Shown: positions 1 to 8,174 of the stretch, one piece after another
Numbering within the stretch: position 1 is the stretch's first letter
Layout of the letters: each line of letters begins with the position of its first letter
Assembly: GCA_012837715.1 (NCBI GenBank)
Contig: DUQR01000045.1
Coordinates: 115,317-179,316 of the forward strand
Length of the DNA stretch: 64,000 nucleotides
Source: Bacillota bacterium
Lineage (GTDB): Bacteria; Bacillota; UBA4882; UBA10575
Direction: 5' to 3'
The notes under the pieces: generated by a model
Told to the model about the DNA's origin: nothing
The model's input: only the letters and a program-made list of their open reading frames with translations
The model's database searches: none
Program-made: the position numbers and the translations under genes

Positions 1-962
1 TTAACAGAACCGTCTTTTAGTTTAGCCGCTAACCCCACATGGGTGTGGCCTCCGCTCCCAGCCACTTTCTCCATGGGTTTAGCCATAAAAGTAACTTCCA
101 ACCCATGGCGACGGAAGGCCTCTTTAATTAAAATCCTTGCCAACAACTGGTTATCTGCCGTTTGTAAGGCATCACTATACCGCCAGGTGATCTCCAATTG
201 TTCCATAACATGGGTCAAGCCCCCGTCTTGACCAATCTGAGCCGTTACCCCTCCTACCTCTTTATGGCCCATCTCCGGCTGTAATCCATAGGCTTCCAAT
301 AAGAGCAAAGAATGCTCTAGGGCGGTCCGGACCACACCTTTCGTTCGTTTCCAGTACTGTTCCCGTAAGACCTGGGAAACCGTAAGTTGCTCGATATCCG
401 CCTTTTCATTAGGGGTTTTAACCCAAAACTCCAATTCAGTGGCAGCCGTCAATAAGATTTCCTGAATATTCTCCGGGGCAATACCCTGTTCATAAAGGGA
501 GTTGGGATACCGTGTGAACAGTTCCATTAATTCCTGGTTAACCCGTTCCGCCGCTCGTCGCAGGACGGAGCGGGAACCAATTTTTTGCCCGCTATGAATT
601 AAGTAGGAAGGAATTCTTAACGTACCCACCGGTAATCGGGTTTGCTGGTCAAGATGCTCATAATTATAATCGATGTACCAATTAACGGAAGTATCAGCCT
701 CAAAATCAACCTTGCCATCGTTTAACGTGGCAATACCCGGCAGCACCACGCTAGAACCATCCGTATGGATTTCCCCCCATAAAAACTTCTCGATGTCCTT
801 CAAAAAAACCGCCATCGGAATCTTGGCATCAGTATCGTTCCCCCCCAAATCCACGCCCACCGTGGAGACAAATTTAATCTCCGGTCGTTGTGCAAGGATT
901 TTTTTAAGGGAGGCCGGGGTACACTGGTCGGGGCGAATAAAATAGAGTAAGGGAACTGTCAT
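1..962 (-). CDS. Glutamine synthetase family protein, partial (3' end outside window)
   Basis: My own translation of the minus strand from ATG 962 gives 320 open codons running off the left edge. Glutamine synthetases make glutamine from glutamate, ammonia and ATP in the cytoplasm. The N-terminal part carries an HTDGSSV motif near residue 67, like the DGSS of the GS beta-grasp domain. Later come EMGHKEVGG, NQLLARILIKEAF and KPMEKVAGSGGHTHVG, which match the glutamate and ATP sites of the GlnA catalytic domain. An insertion between the two domains suggests one of the long atypical GS forms of clostridia rather than canonical GSI; the missing C-terminus prevents a firm subtype. An AAGAAGGTG ribosome site lies 5 nt before the ATG. 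It is divergent from the CDF gene. Confidence 0.88.
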   Translation of the reverse strand, partial: MTVPLLYFIRPDQCTPASLKKILAQRPEIKFVSTVGVDLGGNDTDAKIPMAVFLKDIEKFLWGEIHTDGSSVVLPGIATLNDGKVDFEADTSVNWYIDYNYEHLDQQTRLPVGTLRIPSYLIHSGQKIGSRSVLRRAAERVNQELMELFTRYPNSLYEQGIAPENIQEILLTAATELEFWVKTPNEKADIEQLTVSQVLREQYWKRTKGVVRTALEHSLLLLEAYGLQPEMGHKEVGGVTAQIGQDGGLTHVMEQLEITWRYSDALQTADNQLLARILIKEAFRRHGLEVTFMAKPMEKVAGSGGHTHVGLAAKLKDGSV

Positions 963-1250
963 TTCCACACCTTCTTACCATCTTTGCTCTCAGCTGAACC
1001 AGATCCAATTGGCTTTCTTGTTTATGTTTAAGGGATTTACCACATAATCATAGATCGTCGCCCAGGCTAGCTCTTATGTCTCGGGTTTAGCTATAATTAG
1101 GCGACTCCCCAACGGTTAAAAGAAAATTCCATATTATTATAGCATGAAGCAGTCGTCAGGTCTTTTAGAAAAAAGTTAAAAGAAACGTATAAAACAATTA
1201 GTTCTACATATAATAGAAATGCCCTCTTCTCAAGAAGTAAAGGGCACAGA

Positions 1251-1287
1251 CAGAAAGAACCCGGTTCTGGTGACCGGGTTCTTTCTG
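1251..1287 (+). terminator. Orphan intrinsic terminator hairpin
   Basis: A perfect 15-bp stem (1251-1265 with 1273-1287) with a 7-nt loop is followed on the plus strand by TTTTA. It sits between two divergent genes, so it ends neither of them. A second smaller stem-loop (GCCCT...AGGGC, about 1221-1246) lies just before it. It could end an unannotated short plus-strand RNA. Confidence 0.6.
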
Positions 1288-1375
1288 TTTTACTCCCTGC
1301 CTTTCCACAAGCGAAAGAAAAATTTGGCCTCTTAATCCGGTTGGTAGTAGTCGGTTTGAAATATACTAACAAACG

Positions 1376-1409
1376 CACAAAGCGCCCGGTATTCCCCGGG
1401 CGCTTTGTG
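1376..1409. terminator. GC-rich perfect hairpin
   Basis: A 14-bp perfect stem (1376-1389 with 1396-1409) encloses a 6-nt loop. There is no T-run on the plus side and only a T-rich stretch on the minus side, so termination is possible but not clear. It could also be part of the CDF leader. Confidence 0.4.
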
Positions 1410-1562
1410 ACGGGTTCCCGTTGAGAAAGATGCTTATTATCATCATCAATATAATGTTAACATATGAAATGAAGGTTTTACCGCGCTGATCTTTAATAGA
1501 GAGCATAAGCTAGACCCAGAGAAGATCGACCTGTGGTCATTAACTAGGTGGGGGAATGTTTT

Positions 1563-2516
1563 TTGTCGCAGCGTATACAACAGATCAAAATCGCCTCCCG
1601 GATTGGAATCATCGGTAATTCGGTCTTGGCATTAATCAAAGGAATTATGGGGTACCTGGCCGGTAGTTTAGCCGTAGTTGGCGACGGACTCGACAGTGCC
1701 ACCGATGTGATGAGCTTTATCATCATCTTCTTTGCCCTAAAGATCATGGCGAAAGCCCCCGATAAGCAACATCCCTACGGCCACCACCGGGCTGAGGCCC
1801 TGGCTACGCTGGTCATCGCCTTTATTATCCTTTTCGCCGGGATTCAACTTTTCTTTATCGCACTGGGGAAAGTCTTGCGGGGCGCCCCAAACACCATCCC
1901 TTCTGCTTTAGCAGTCTGGGCCAGTTTCTGTTCGATCCTGGGTAAACTTCTCCTCGCTCTTTATCAGTTTCATGTAGGCCGCAAGACGAAGAGTTCCATG
2001 TTAATCGCCAGCGGCCGTAATATGCTGGCCGACCTTTATGTGTCCTTAGGCGTGTTGATTGGCGCTTTTTCTACAATCACCTTGCAAATCCCGCTGATCG
2101 ATCCCTTGGTTGCCATCCTCATTTCTTGCTGGATTATGCGGACCGCGGTCCATATTTTCCTCGAAGCCAATACGGAACTGATGGAAGGGGTCAAGGATGT
2201 CTCCATCTACCGGCAAGTGTTTGCGGCGGTCCAGGAAGTGAAGGATGTCTTCAATCCTCACCGGACCCGCATTCGCAAACTGGCCAATCTGTACTTAATC
2301 GATATCGACATTGAAGTGGACGGCAGGTTGACGGTAGCCGAAGGACACCAGCTGGCGGTCGAAGTAGAAAATATGCTACGGCAAAGAATCGACAATCTAT
2401 ACGATGTGGCCGTCCATGTTGAACCGCTCGGTAACATTGAAACAGAGGAAAAATATGGGCTCTCGCCCCAGGAAATCTTCGGCCTTTCCACTCCCGACGC
2501 GAAAACCCCTTCGTAA
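1563..2516 (+). CDS. Cation diffusion facilitator (CDF) family metal exporter
   Basis: CDF proteins export divalent metals such as Zn, Fe or Mn across the cytoplasmic membrane in exchange for protons. About six hydrophobic helices fill the first 200 residues. The metal site is visible as D44-x3-D48 in the second helix (DGLDSATD), and HPYGHHRAE follows at 70-78. The C-terminal 90 residues form the cytoplasmic dimerisation domain. A TTG start at 1563 is chosen because AGGTGGGGG lies 7-8 nt upstream; an in-frame GTG at 1548 is inside that ribosome site. The 317-residue length is normal. Metal specificity cannot be read from the sequence. It converges on the HypB-like gene with a 12-bp gap. Confidence 0.9.
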   Translation: MSQRIQQIKIASRIGIIGNSVLALIKGIMGYLAGSLAVVGDGLDSATDVMSFIIIFFALKIMAKAPDKQHPYGHHRAEALATLVIAFIILFAGIQLFFIALGKVLRGAPNTIPSALAVWASFCSILGKLLLALYQFHVGRKTKSSMLIASGRNMLADLYVSLGVLIGAFSTITLQIPLIDPLVAILISCWIMRTAVHIFLEANTELMEGVKDVSIYRQVFAAVQEVKDVFNPHRTRIRKLANLYLIDIDIEVDGRLTVAEGHQLAVEVENMLRQRIDNLYDVAVHVEPLGNIETEEKYGLSPQEIFGLSTPDAKTPS

Positions 2517-2528
2517 CTAAAGTTTGGA

Positions 2529-3137
2529 CTAAGAAAAATAAGCGGATAGGCCGGGAAAGTTATTGAGCCGGGGTAGGATCCCGCTCTCTTCCACATAATG
2601 ATGGCCAAAAAGCTTTAGCACCCAATTTCGCCAACTTTCCAACCCCACCCCACTCCGGCAGGAAAGGTTGATTAAAGGTACGGTGGGATTGACCAACCGC
2701 AGCTGTCTTTGGAAGCGGTGGCCGGAAAAGTCGGTAAACGGGAGCAGATCTATTTTATTGAGGATCACCAGTTCCACTTCTTTAAAGAGGCGGGGATATT
2801 TTAACGGTTTTTCATCTCCCTCAGTTACACTAAACACCAGAATGCGAAAGACACCATCGTTCTGTTTGGGTAAGGAATACCCGGTCCGTCCTGAAAACTC
2901 ATAAAACACCAATTCTTCCCGGTCAGCAGTAGATAGCTCCACCGGGACACGATAATTTTCATTGGTCATAAAAGCCGGAATCCCGGCGGCTTGTAATTTT
3001 TCCTGATCCAAAAAGGAATTTTGCTGACAGTAGACCGCTCGGATTGCTAAGCGCCCGCCAAGGGTTTCATGGGTTCTACGAATTAATTCGGTCTTTCCGG
3101 CCCCAATATTTCCCAACAAATAAATAATTTTCATCAT
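2529..3137 (-). CDS. HypB-like small GTPase without nickel-site motif
   Basis: The 202-residue protein has a P-loop GNIGAGKT (9-16), VTEGDEKPLKYP (104-115) and NKIDLL (127-132). The last two are typical of HypB, the GTPase that delivers nickel to [NiFe] hydrogenase. Two things differ from HypB. The His-rich N-terminus is absent, and the expected CH and Cys metal ligands are missing between residues 55 and 95. No hyp or hydrogenase gene is nearby. It may therefore be a CobW/HypB-type GTPase with another job. Tandem ATGs occur at 3137 and 3134 behind GGAGGTG. A terminator separates it from the upstream prfA-prmC unit, so it is probably transcribed on its own. Confidence 0.7.
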   Translation of the reverse strand: MMKIIYLLGNIGAGKTELIRRTHETLGGRLAIRAVYCQQNSFLDQEKLQAAGIPAFMTNENYRVPVELSTADREELVFYEFSGRTGYSLPKQNDGVFRILVFSVTEGDEKPLKYPRLFKEVELVILNKIDLLPFTDFSGHRFQRQLRLVNPTVPLINLSCRSGVGLESWRNWVLKLFGHHYVEESGILPRLNNFPGLSAYFS

Positions 3138-3190
3138 CCAAACACCTCCACTCCTCCCATCTATTATTTCGCAAAAATACCATTTTTAAG

Positions 3191-3228
3191 CAAAAAAGAC
3201 TTTACAACTTTCATCATTGTAAAGTCTT
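3191..3228 (-). terminator. Intrinsic terminator of the prfA-prmC unit
   Basis: A 12-bp perfect stem (3196-3207 with 3217-3228) with a 9-nt loop is followed on the minus strand by a run of six T. It lies 5 bases after the prmC stop. Confidence 0.85.
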
Positions 3229-3233
3229 CATTT

Positions 3234-4100
3234 TTAATTTGAAGTTATTCCCGTGCAGATGGCGACTCGGGGCCAACCGGCGTAATCCTGGTAAGAATGG
3301 ACCTTTGTGAACCCGGCTTCGTGGGCGATTGTTTGGATCGCCGGAAACTGGTCATGGCCATGTTCGATGGCAAGAAAGCCCTCCGGCGCTAACCAGGCTG
3401 ATGCCCCCAGGATGATCCGGCGGATCACTTCCGTTCCCGTTGGTCCCCCATCCAACGCCACCCTGGGTTCCTGCCTTACTTCTTTGGCTAAAGTCGGAAT
3501 TACTGCCGTTGGAATATAGGGAGCGTTCGAGACAATACCCGTATAACGGAGACCGCTGGCGACCGGAAGTACAGTATAGAGGTCACCGCAATAAAAATTG
3601 ATCCGCTCCTTACAGTTATGGGCTACGGCATTAGCGGCCGCTACCTCCAGCGCCGCCGCTGACAAGTCAATGGCATCAATTTGAAAAGCCGGTAAGTAAT
3701 GGGCTAAGGAGATGGCGATTACCCCGCTCCCGGTTCCAAGATCTAAAAGGCGTCCGGAGGCTCTCCCCCGACACTGTTCAACAGTTTTTTCAACCAGAAT
3801 TTCCGTCTCCGGACGGGGAACCAGAACCGCGGGGGTAATCTGAAATTCCCAGCTTAAAAAGGACTTTTTTCCCGTAATATAAGCCAGCGGTTGACCGGAC
3901 AAACGCTGGCGAATCAAATCTTTATACTTACTAATCTCTTCCCTATTTAAGGGACGTTCTCCATCGGTATACAGACGTATCCGATCGGTCTTCAGGAGAT
4001 GGGCCATGAGGAGTTCCGCTTCAAGCCGGGCTGAGGGCAGACCCCGCTTGGCAAAAAAATGGGCGGTCTCCCTAAGCACCGTCTCCACTGTTAGGATCAT
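3234..4100 (-). CDS. prmC: Peptide chain release factor N5-glutamine methyltransferase
   Basis: PrmC methylates the Gln of the GGQ motif in release factors, using S-adenosylmethionine. The N-terminal helical domain (1-75) and the VPRPETE element (94-100) are typical. The SAM-binding loop is DLGTGSG (120-126). The catalytic NPPY motif reads NAPY (192-195, preceded by IVS): the first proline is alanine, a one-base change from CCT to GCT. Length (288 residues) is normal. The start overlaps the prfA stop by 4 bases (ATGA), so the substrate and its modifying enzyme are translationally coupled. A terminator follows directly. Confidence 0.93.
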   Translation of the reverse strand: MILTVETVLRETAHFFAKRGLPSARLEAELLMAHLLKTDRIRLYTDGERPLNREEISKYKDLIRQRLSGQPLAYITGKKSFLSWEFQITPAVLVPRPETEILVEKTVEQCRGRASGRLLDLGTGSGVIAISLAHYLPAFQIDAIDLSAAALEVAAANAVAHNCKERINFYCGDLYTVLPVASGLRYTGIVSNAPYIPTAVIPTLAKEVRQEPRVALDGGPTGTEVIRRIILGASAWLAPEGFLAIEHGHDQFPAIQTIAHEAGFTKVHSYQDYAGWPRVAICTGITSN

Positions 4101-5179
4101 GCCCCTCCTCCTTCGTCCGTTGCCTGTAACTTCGCGGTTTGTTCCGACATAATCAGCTTTGTAACTAATTCTTCCAAATCACCGGCGATTATACTATCCA
4201 AACGATAGAGCGTTAAATCGATCCGGTGATCGGTAATCCGATTCTGCGGGAAATTATAGGTCCGAATCCGTTCACTCCGGTCACCCGACTTCACAATGCT
4301 CCGCCGGGTGGAGATTATTTCCGCCTGCTTTTCCTGCTGCATTTTGTCTAGAAGCCGCGACCGCAAAATCTTTAAGGCTTTTTCTTTATTTTTCAGTTGG
4401 GATTTTTCATCCTGACAGGTGACCACCATCCCGGTGGGCAAGTGGGTAATCCGGACGGCCGAATCGGTGGTGTTCACACTCTGGCCGCCATGACCGGAGG
4501 AACGGAACACATCGATTCTTAATTCATTCGGATCAATTTGGAGTTCGATCTCTTCTGCTTCCGGCAACACGACCACAGTAGCTGCGGAAGTATGGATCCG
4601 CCCGCCGGTTTCGGTCTCTGGAATCCTTTGGACCCGATGGACACCGCTTTCAAACTTGAGTTGGCTATAGGCGCCCTTACCCTCGACCAAAAAAATAACC
4701 TCTTTAAAACCGCCCAATTCTGTCGGATTGGAGCTCATCATCTCCACCCGCCAGCCAAGCTTTTCAACGTAACGGTTATACATCCGGAAGAGATCGGCCG
4801 CAAACAAAGCCGCTTCCTCCCCGCCGGTGCCCGCTCTAATCTCGACCAGCACGTTTTTCTCATCATTAGGATCCTTCGGTAGCAGCATCACCTTTAATTC
4901 TGCCTCTAACTCCGCAATTTGGGCTTCTACCGCCTCCAGTTCGGCTTGGAGCATTTCTACTTCTTCCGGGGAAGGCTTCTCCTGTAATAGCTCTTTGGCT
5001 ACCTGCCGGTCGCTTTGTAGCTGTTGGTAACGGCGGTAAGCCGTAACAATCGGTAATAAATCAGCATGGCTCTTTCCTAATTTCCGCATCTCTTCCGGAT
5101 CAACAGAAACCTCCGGATCGGCCATCTTCCGTTCCAACTCCATAAACTTTTCATTTATAACTGCCAGTTTATCAAACAT
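4097..5179 (-). CDS. prfA: Peptide chain release factor 1
   Basis: RF1 recognises UAA and UAG stop codons and triggers peptide release on the ribosome. The GGQ motif is at residues 231-233 within SGHGGQSVN. The anticodon-like PxT element appears as PET (187-189), the same form as I recall in Bacillus RF1, which argues for RF1 rather than RF2. The 360-residue length is standard. ATG 5179 is chosen because GAGGTAG lies 4-5 nt upstream; the TTG just before it is less likely. It starts 20 bases after the DUF1385 gene and overlaps prmC. Confidence 0.96.
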   Translation of the reverse strand: MFDKLAVINEKFMELERKMADPEVSVDPEEMRKLGKSHADLLPIVTAYRRYQQLQSDRQVAKELLQEKPSPEEVEMLQAELEAVEAQIAELEAELKVMLLPKDPNDEKNVLVEIRAGTGGEEAALFAADLFRMYNRYVEKLGWRVEMMSSNPTELGGFKEVIFLVEGKGAYSQLKFESGVHRVQRIPETETGGRIHTSAATVVVLPEAEEIELQIDPNELRIDVFRSSGHGGQSVNTTDSAVRITHLPTGMVVTCQDEKSQLKNKEKALKILRSRLLDKMQQEKQAEIISTRRSIVKSGDRSERIRTYNFPQNRITDHRIDLTLYRLDSIIAGDLEELVTKLIMSEQTAKLQATDEGGGA

Positions 5180-5199
5180 CAATCTACCTCACTTACCAT

Positions 5200-6105
5200 T
5201 TAAACCTCTTGTTTGTTGATGGGTAAGACTTTATTATTCTCTAAGTTTAAAACCTCTTTTAAAGCTACGATCGCCACTTCCAGTTGGCCATCGTCGGGTT
5301 CGCGGGTCGTCAGTCGCTGCAACATTAAACCGGGCCAACTCAGGATGCGCCAGAAAAGAAAAGATTGGCGCTTACCCGAAGCCTTAATTAGTTCGTAGGA
5401 AACACCAGCCACTACTGGGAGCAAAAAAATACGAGAAGCAAAACGCATCAGGAAAGTTTGTTCGCCCAAAAAGGAAAAAAGAACCGCGCTGACCATTACC
5501 ACATAAAGGAGAAAACTCGTCCCGCACCGGGGGTGAAGGGTTGTTTTGGTTCTTGCGTTCTCAACCGTTAATTCCTCGCCCGCCTCGTAGGTATGAATCA
5601 CCTTGTGTTCGGCGCCATGATAGGCAAAAACCCGTTGAATATCGGAAAGAAATGAAACAAGGCCGACATAAGCAACGAGAATCACCGCCCGCATTAATCC
5701 TTCAAAGAGGTTACGCCATAGTGTTCCCGGCAATATTTTAGCGACCAGGCCACGGAGAAAGAGGGGCAGCGCCACAAAGAGTAAGATCGTTATGCCAATG
5801 GCGAGCACCAACATTAATGTCATCTCCCAAAAGGAAAGTTCTTCCTCCCCCTCCGTATCCATTAATTGATTGGCTGAATACTGTAAAGATTTCACCCCAA
5901 GAACCAGCGATTCACCTAAAGCGACGATGCCGCGGATGAAAGGCAAACGCAGGATACGGTTTTTTTGGGTATAAGAACCTAATGGCTCACTCATTACACT
6001 GGTGGTGTTATTCCCTTTCCGGACGGCGATGGCATAATGATGGCGACCGCGCATCATAACTCCTTCAATAACTGCTTGCCCACCGTATTGGTAATTTTCC
6101 GCCAC
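5200..6105 (-). CDS. DUF1385 membrane protein (YqhQ-like)
   Basis: The N-terminal YGGQAVIEGVMMRG is the hallmark of the DUF1385 family, conserved in Bacillota and found beside prfA/prmC in many clostridia. About five hydrophobic segments lie between residues 75 and 245, and HPRCGTSF sits in a loop. No biochemical function is firmly established. GTG 6105 is chosen because AAAGGGGTGATC precedes it; an upstream in-frame GTG at 6114 falls inside that site. Length is 301 residues. It lies between rpmE and prfA on the same strand, separated from rpmE by two terminator hairpins. Confidence 0.9.
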   Translation of the reverse strand: MAENYQYGGQAVIEGVMMRGRHHYAIAVRKGNNTTSVMSEPLGSYTQKNRILRLPFIRGIVALGESLVLGVKSLQYSANQLMDTEGEEELSFWEMTLMLVLAIGITILLFVALPLFLRGLVAKILPGTLWRNLFEGLMRAVILVAYVGLVSFLSDIQRVFAYHGAEHKVIHTYEAGEELTVENARTKTTLHPRCGTSFLLYVVMVSAVLFSFLGEQTFLMRFASRIFLLPVVAGVSYELIKASGKRQSFLFWRILSWPGLMLQRLTTREPDDGQLEVAIVALKEVLNLENNKVLPINKQEV

Positions 6106-6277
6106 GGAGATCACCCCTTTCTTAATTATCGAGGCTTTTTTACGCTATTCTTTGCTTTCATCCCAAGACCAAATAAGGAAAGGCCTAGTTTACGGATAAA
6201 TGCTCGTCAAGGAGATCATCGCTCCAAGTGACGAACGACCAGATTCAAGCGACAAGAAGAAGAGGAGGATAAAAGAG

Positions 6278-6299
6278 AGATGCCGTAAAGTCGGCATCT
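6278..6299 (-). terminator. Distal hairpin after rpmE
   Basis: An 8-bp stem (6278-6285 with 6292-6299) is followed on the minus strand by CTCTTTT. It is the second of two hairpins between rpmE and the DUF1385 gene. Confidence 0.5.
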
Positions 6300-6321
6300 T
6301 TCATGCAAGCGCTAATAATTT

Positions 6322-6347
6322 AAAACAGAGCAGATCTGCTCTGTTTT
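6322..6347 (-). terminator. rpmE terminator, possibly bidirectional
   Basis: A near-perfect palindrome centred on AGATCT starts 6 bases after the rpmE stop codon. T-runs flank it on both strands (four on minus, seven on plus). Confidence 0.7.
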
Positions 6348-6352
6348 TTTGT

Positions 6353-6559
6353 CTACTTCCCGGCTTTCTCCATTCGCTTCTGGAATTTTTCCACCTGACC
6401 ACCGGAATCGACAATTCTTTGTTTACCAGTATAAAAAGGATGACAATTGGAGCAGATCTCCACCCGGATCTCCTTTTTGGTCGAACCGGTTTCAAAGGTT
6501 TCGCCACATGCGCAAGTGACGGTTGCTTTTCCATAATTAGGATGAATATCTTTTTTCAT
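6353..6559 (-). CDS. rpmE: 50S ribosomal protein L31 (zinc-binding form)
   Basis: The 68-residue protein starts [10 protein letters not shown], as L31 does, and has a CAC pair and CSNC, the four-cysteine zinc set of the C+ form of L31. It sits on the large ribosomal subunit. ATG 6559 is chosen because GAAGGTGA lies 5-6 nt upstream; a GTG at 6568 is part of that site. It has a good promoter and its own terminator, so it is likely expressed alone. The order rpmE-DUF1385-prfA-prmC is common in clostridia. Confidence 0.96.
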   Translation of the reverse strand: MKKDIHPNYGKATVTCACGETFETGSTKKEIRVEICSNCHPFYTGKQRIVDSGGQVEKFQKRMEKAGK

Positions 6560-6593
6560 CGGGTTCACCTTCTTATCGATTTTTAACTATGAC

Positions 6594-6622
6594 ATTATAA
6601 CACAGGCTTCGGTTTTCTGCAA
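6594..6622 (-). promoter_or_regulatory. Sigma-A-type promoter of rpmE
   Basis: TTGCAG (6617-6622) and TATAAT (6594-6599) are separated by 17 bp on the minus strand, with a TG before the -10 box. The -10 box is 34 bases before the rpmE ATG. Confidence 0.7.
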
Positions 6623-6635
6623 TAATCCCTAATTT

Positions 6636-6751
6636 GGACTTTTTGCGTTGTCCTTTGCTTGATCAATCCCATACAATATATTGATAACTTGATTTAAATA
6701 AAATACTTTATATTGTATTAAAATCCTTTTGTCGGTTACAACGTAAAAAGC
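6636..6751. repeat. Dispersed intergenic repeat, copy A
   Basis: This 116-bp element lies between the rpmE promoter and the metK stop. Its ends are inverted: the left GACTTTTTGCGTTGTCC and the reverse complement of the right end share CTTTTTRCGTTGT. Read in reverse it aligns along its length with copies C (23091) and E (39231), and partly with B (45801) and D (43986). It has no open frame. It looks like a MITE-like or hairpin-forming repeat. Confidence 0.65.
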
Positions 6752-7936
6752 TTACTTTCCAGCTTTACGTTTTAAGACCGCGACTTGGTCCAATCTTTCC
6801 CAGGGCAGATCCAAATCGGTACGACCAAAATGGCCGTAACTGGCTGTTTGCCGGTAGATGGGTCGGGCCAGATCCAGGTTTTTAATGATCGCGGCGGGAC
6901 GTAGATCAAAGATCTCCTGCACCAAACCGACTAGTTGCTGGGTAGATATAACCCCGGTGCCAAATGTATCAATGGTAATCGACACGGGTTTGGCCACTCC
7001 GATCGCATAGGCCACCTGTAATTCACATTTCCGGGCTAAACCGGCAGCAACCAGGTTTTTAGCAACATAACGGGCGGCATAGGCGCCGGAACGGTCGACT
7101 TTCGTTGGATCTTTTCCCGAAAAAGCCCCTCCACCGTGGCGGGCCATCCCACCGTAAGTATCAACAATAATCTTCCGTCCGGTCAACCCGGTATCCCCTT
7201 GAGGTCCACCAACCACAAAACGCCCGGTCGGATTGATATAGTATTTCGTCTGTCGATCTAAATATTCTTCGGGAATAACCGGTTTAATCACCTCTTCCCG
7301 AATCCCCTCCTCCAGGGTTTGGCGTTCAAGCGTCGGACTATGCTGAGCTGAGACCACAATACTGTCTACCCGGAGCGGCCGGTCGCCTTCGTATTCCACC
7401 GTCACCTGGGATTTACCATCAGGACGAAGAAAAGGCAAGATCCTTTCCTTACGCACATAAGCCAAACGACGGGCCAGTCGATGGGCAAGGGCAATCGGTA
7501 ACGGCATATATTCGGGGGTTTCCGCAGTGGCATACCCAAAGACCATGCCCTGGTCACCCGCGCCAAGGGTGTTTTCCTCCTCGTTGGCGCCTGTTTTTAT
7601 CTCTAAAGCCTGATTAACCCCTAAGGCAATATCGGGGGACTGCTCATCGATGGCGGTCAACACGGAGCAGGTAGCGCCATCAAATCCATATTTGGCTCTG
7701 GTATAGCCAATCTCTTTCACCACATCCCGGGCGATTTTTGGAATCTCCACATAACAGTTGGTGGTGATTTCACCCATAATCATAATCAAGCCGGTGGTCA
7801 CCGCCGTTTCACACGCGACCCGCGCCTTTCGGTCTTCAGCAAGGATCGCGTCGAGAATGGCATCGGAGATCTGATCGCAGATTTTATCCGGATGTCCCTC
7901 CGTCACCGATTCGGATGTAAATAAATATCGTTCCAA
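6752..7936 (-). CDS. metK: S-adenosylmethionine synthetase
   Basis: MetK joins ATP and methionine to make SAM. The start [17 protein letters not shown] is the N-terminal ATP/methionine signature; GAGDQG and GGGAFSGKD are the other two family signatures. From TTG 7936 the length is 394 residues, as expected. Two adjacent TTG codons (7939, 7936) follow AAGGAGG at 5 and 8 nt; either may be used. The open frame continues upstream to 8062, but that part is riboswitch RNA and should not be annotated as protein. Expression is predicted to be switched off by SAM through the upstream riboswitch. Confidence 0.95.
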   Translation of the reverse strand: MERYLFTSESVTEGHPDKICDQISDAILDAILAEDRKARVACETAVTTGLIMIMGEITTNCYVEIPKIARDVVKEIGYTRAKYGFDGATCSVLTAIDEQSPDIALGVNQALEIKTGANEEENTLGAGDQGMVFGYATAETPEYMPLPIALAHRLARRLAYVRKERILPFLRPDGKSQVTVEYEGDRPLRVDSIVVSAQHSPTLERQTLEEGIREEVIKPVIPEEYLDRQTKYYINPTGRFVVGGPQGDTGLTGRKIIVDTYGGMARHGGGAFSGKDPTKVDRSGAYAARYVAKNLVAAGLARKCELQVAYAIGVAKPVSITIDTFGTGVISTQQLVGLVQEIFDLRPAAIIKNLDLARPIYRQTASYGHFGRTDLDLPWERLDQVAVLKRKAGK

Positions 7937-7960
7937 CAACTTAACCTCCTTCTTATCAAC

Positions 7961-8093
7961 AAAAAACCCTTCGTTCAGGAAGGGTTGGTCATACTCATCT
8001 TCCAGAAACTGGAGGGATTTAGCACCATTTGGAAGTCCGCTTCCCAGGTTGCCGGGCTTCATCGGGCCCTATCCCTCCGCCGCTCTTGATGAG
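7961..8093 (-). promoter_or_regulatory. SAM-I (S-box) riboswitch with terminator, controls metK
   Basis: Read on the minus strand, the aptamer spans 8093 to 7994. P1 pairs CTCATC (8088-8093) with GATGAG (7994-7999). The S-box core is clear: AAGAGCGGCGGAGGGA, GGCCCGATGAAGCCCGGCAACC-type sequence, then GGTGCTAAATCC. An intrinsic terminator follows (8-bp stem 7965-7972 with 7979-7986, then a T-run to 7961). SAM binding should stabilise P1 and allow termination before metK. Confidence 0.96.
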
Positions 8094-8117
8094 TTAGTAT
8101 TATTTACTTTTAAAGAG

Positions 8118-8146
8118 ATTATAAACCTTTTCTCCGGTAGCGTCAA
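8118..8146 (-). promoter_or_regulatory. Sigma-A promoter driving the SAM riboswitch and metK
   Basis: TTGACG (8141-8146) and TATAAT (8118-8123) are 17 bp apart on the minus strand. The predicted start point, near 8111, is about 18 nt before the aptamer P1 stem. Confidence 0.85.
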
Positions 8147-8174
8147 GCAAACCGACCCACAGTTGCCCACTTCT

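Larger units (their letters stand above)
963..1562. other. Divergent intergenic region with two hairpins
   Basis: This 600-base stretch separates the divergent glutamine synthetase and CDF genes. I see no convincing protein gene; the minus-strand frame across 1097-1378 has no ribosome site and low-complexity codon use. It holds a short hairpin around 1221-1246, a terminator-like hairpin at 1251-1287 and a GC-rich hairpin at 1376-1409. TATAAT-like boxes occur near 1091, 1209 and 1450, but none has a good -35 partner. It must contain the promoters of both flanking genes. Confidence 0.6.

Noticed and set aside
1097..1378. 93-codon minus-strand open frame
   Set aside because: No ribosome site, odd composition, and it spans two hairpins; judged non-coding.
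7937..8062. N-terminal extension of metK in the same frame
   Set aside because: The bases encode the SAM-I aptamer and its terminator; a TTG start with AAGGAGG lies downstream.
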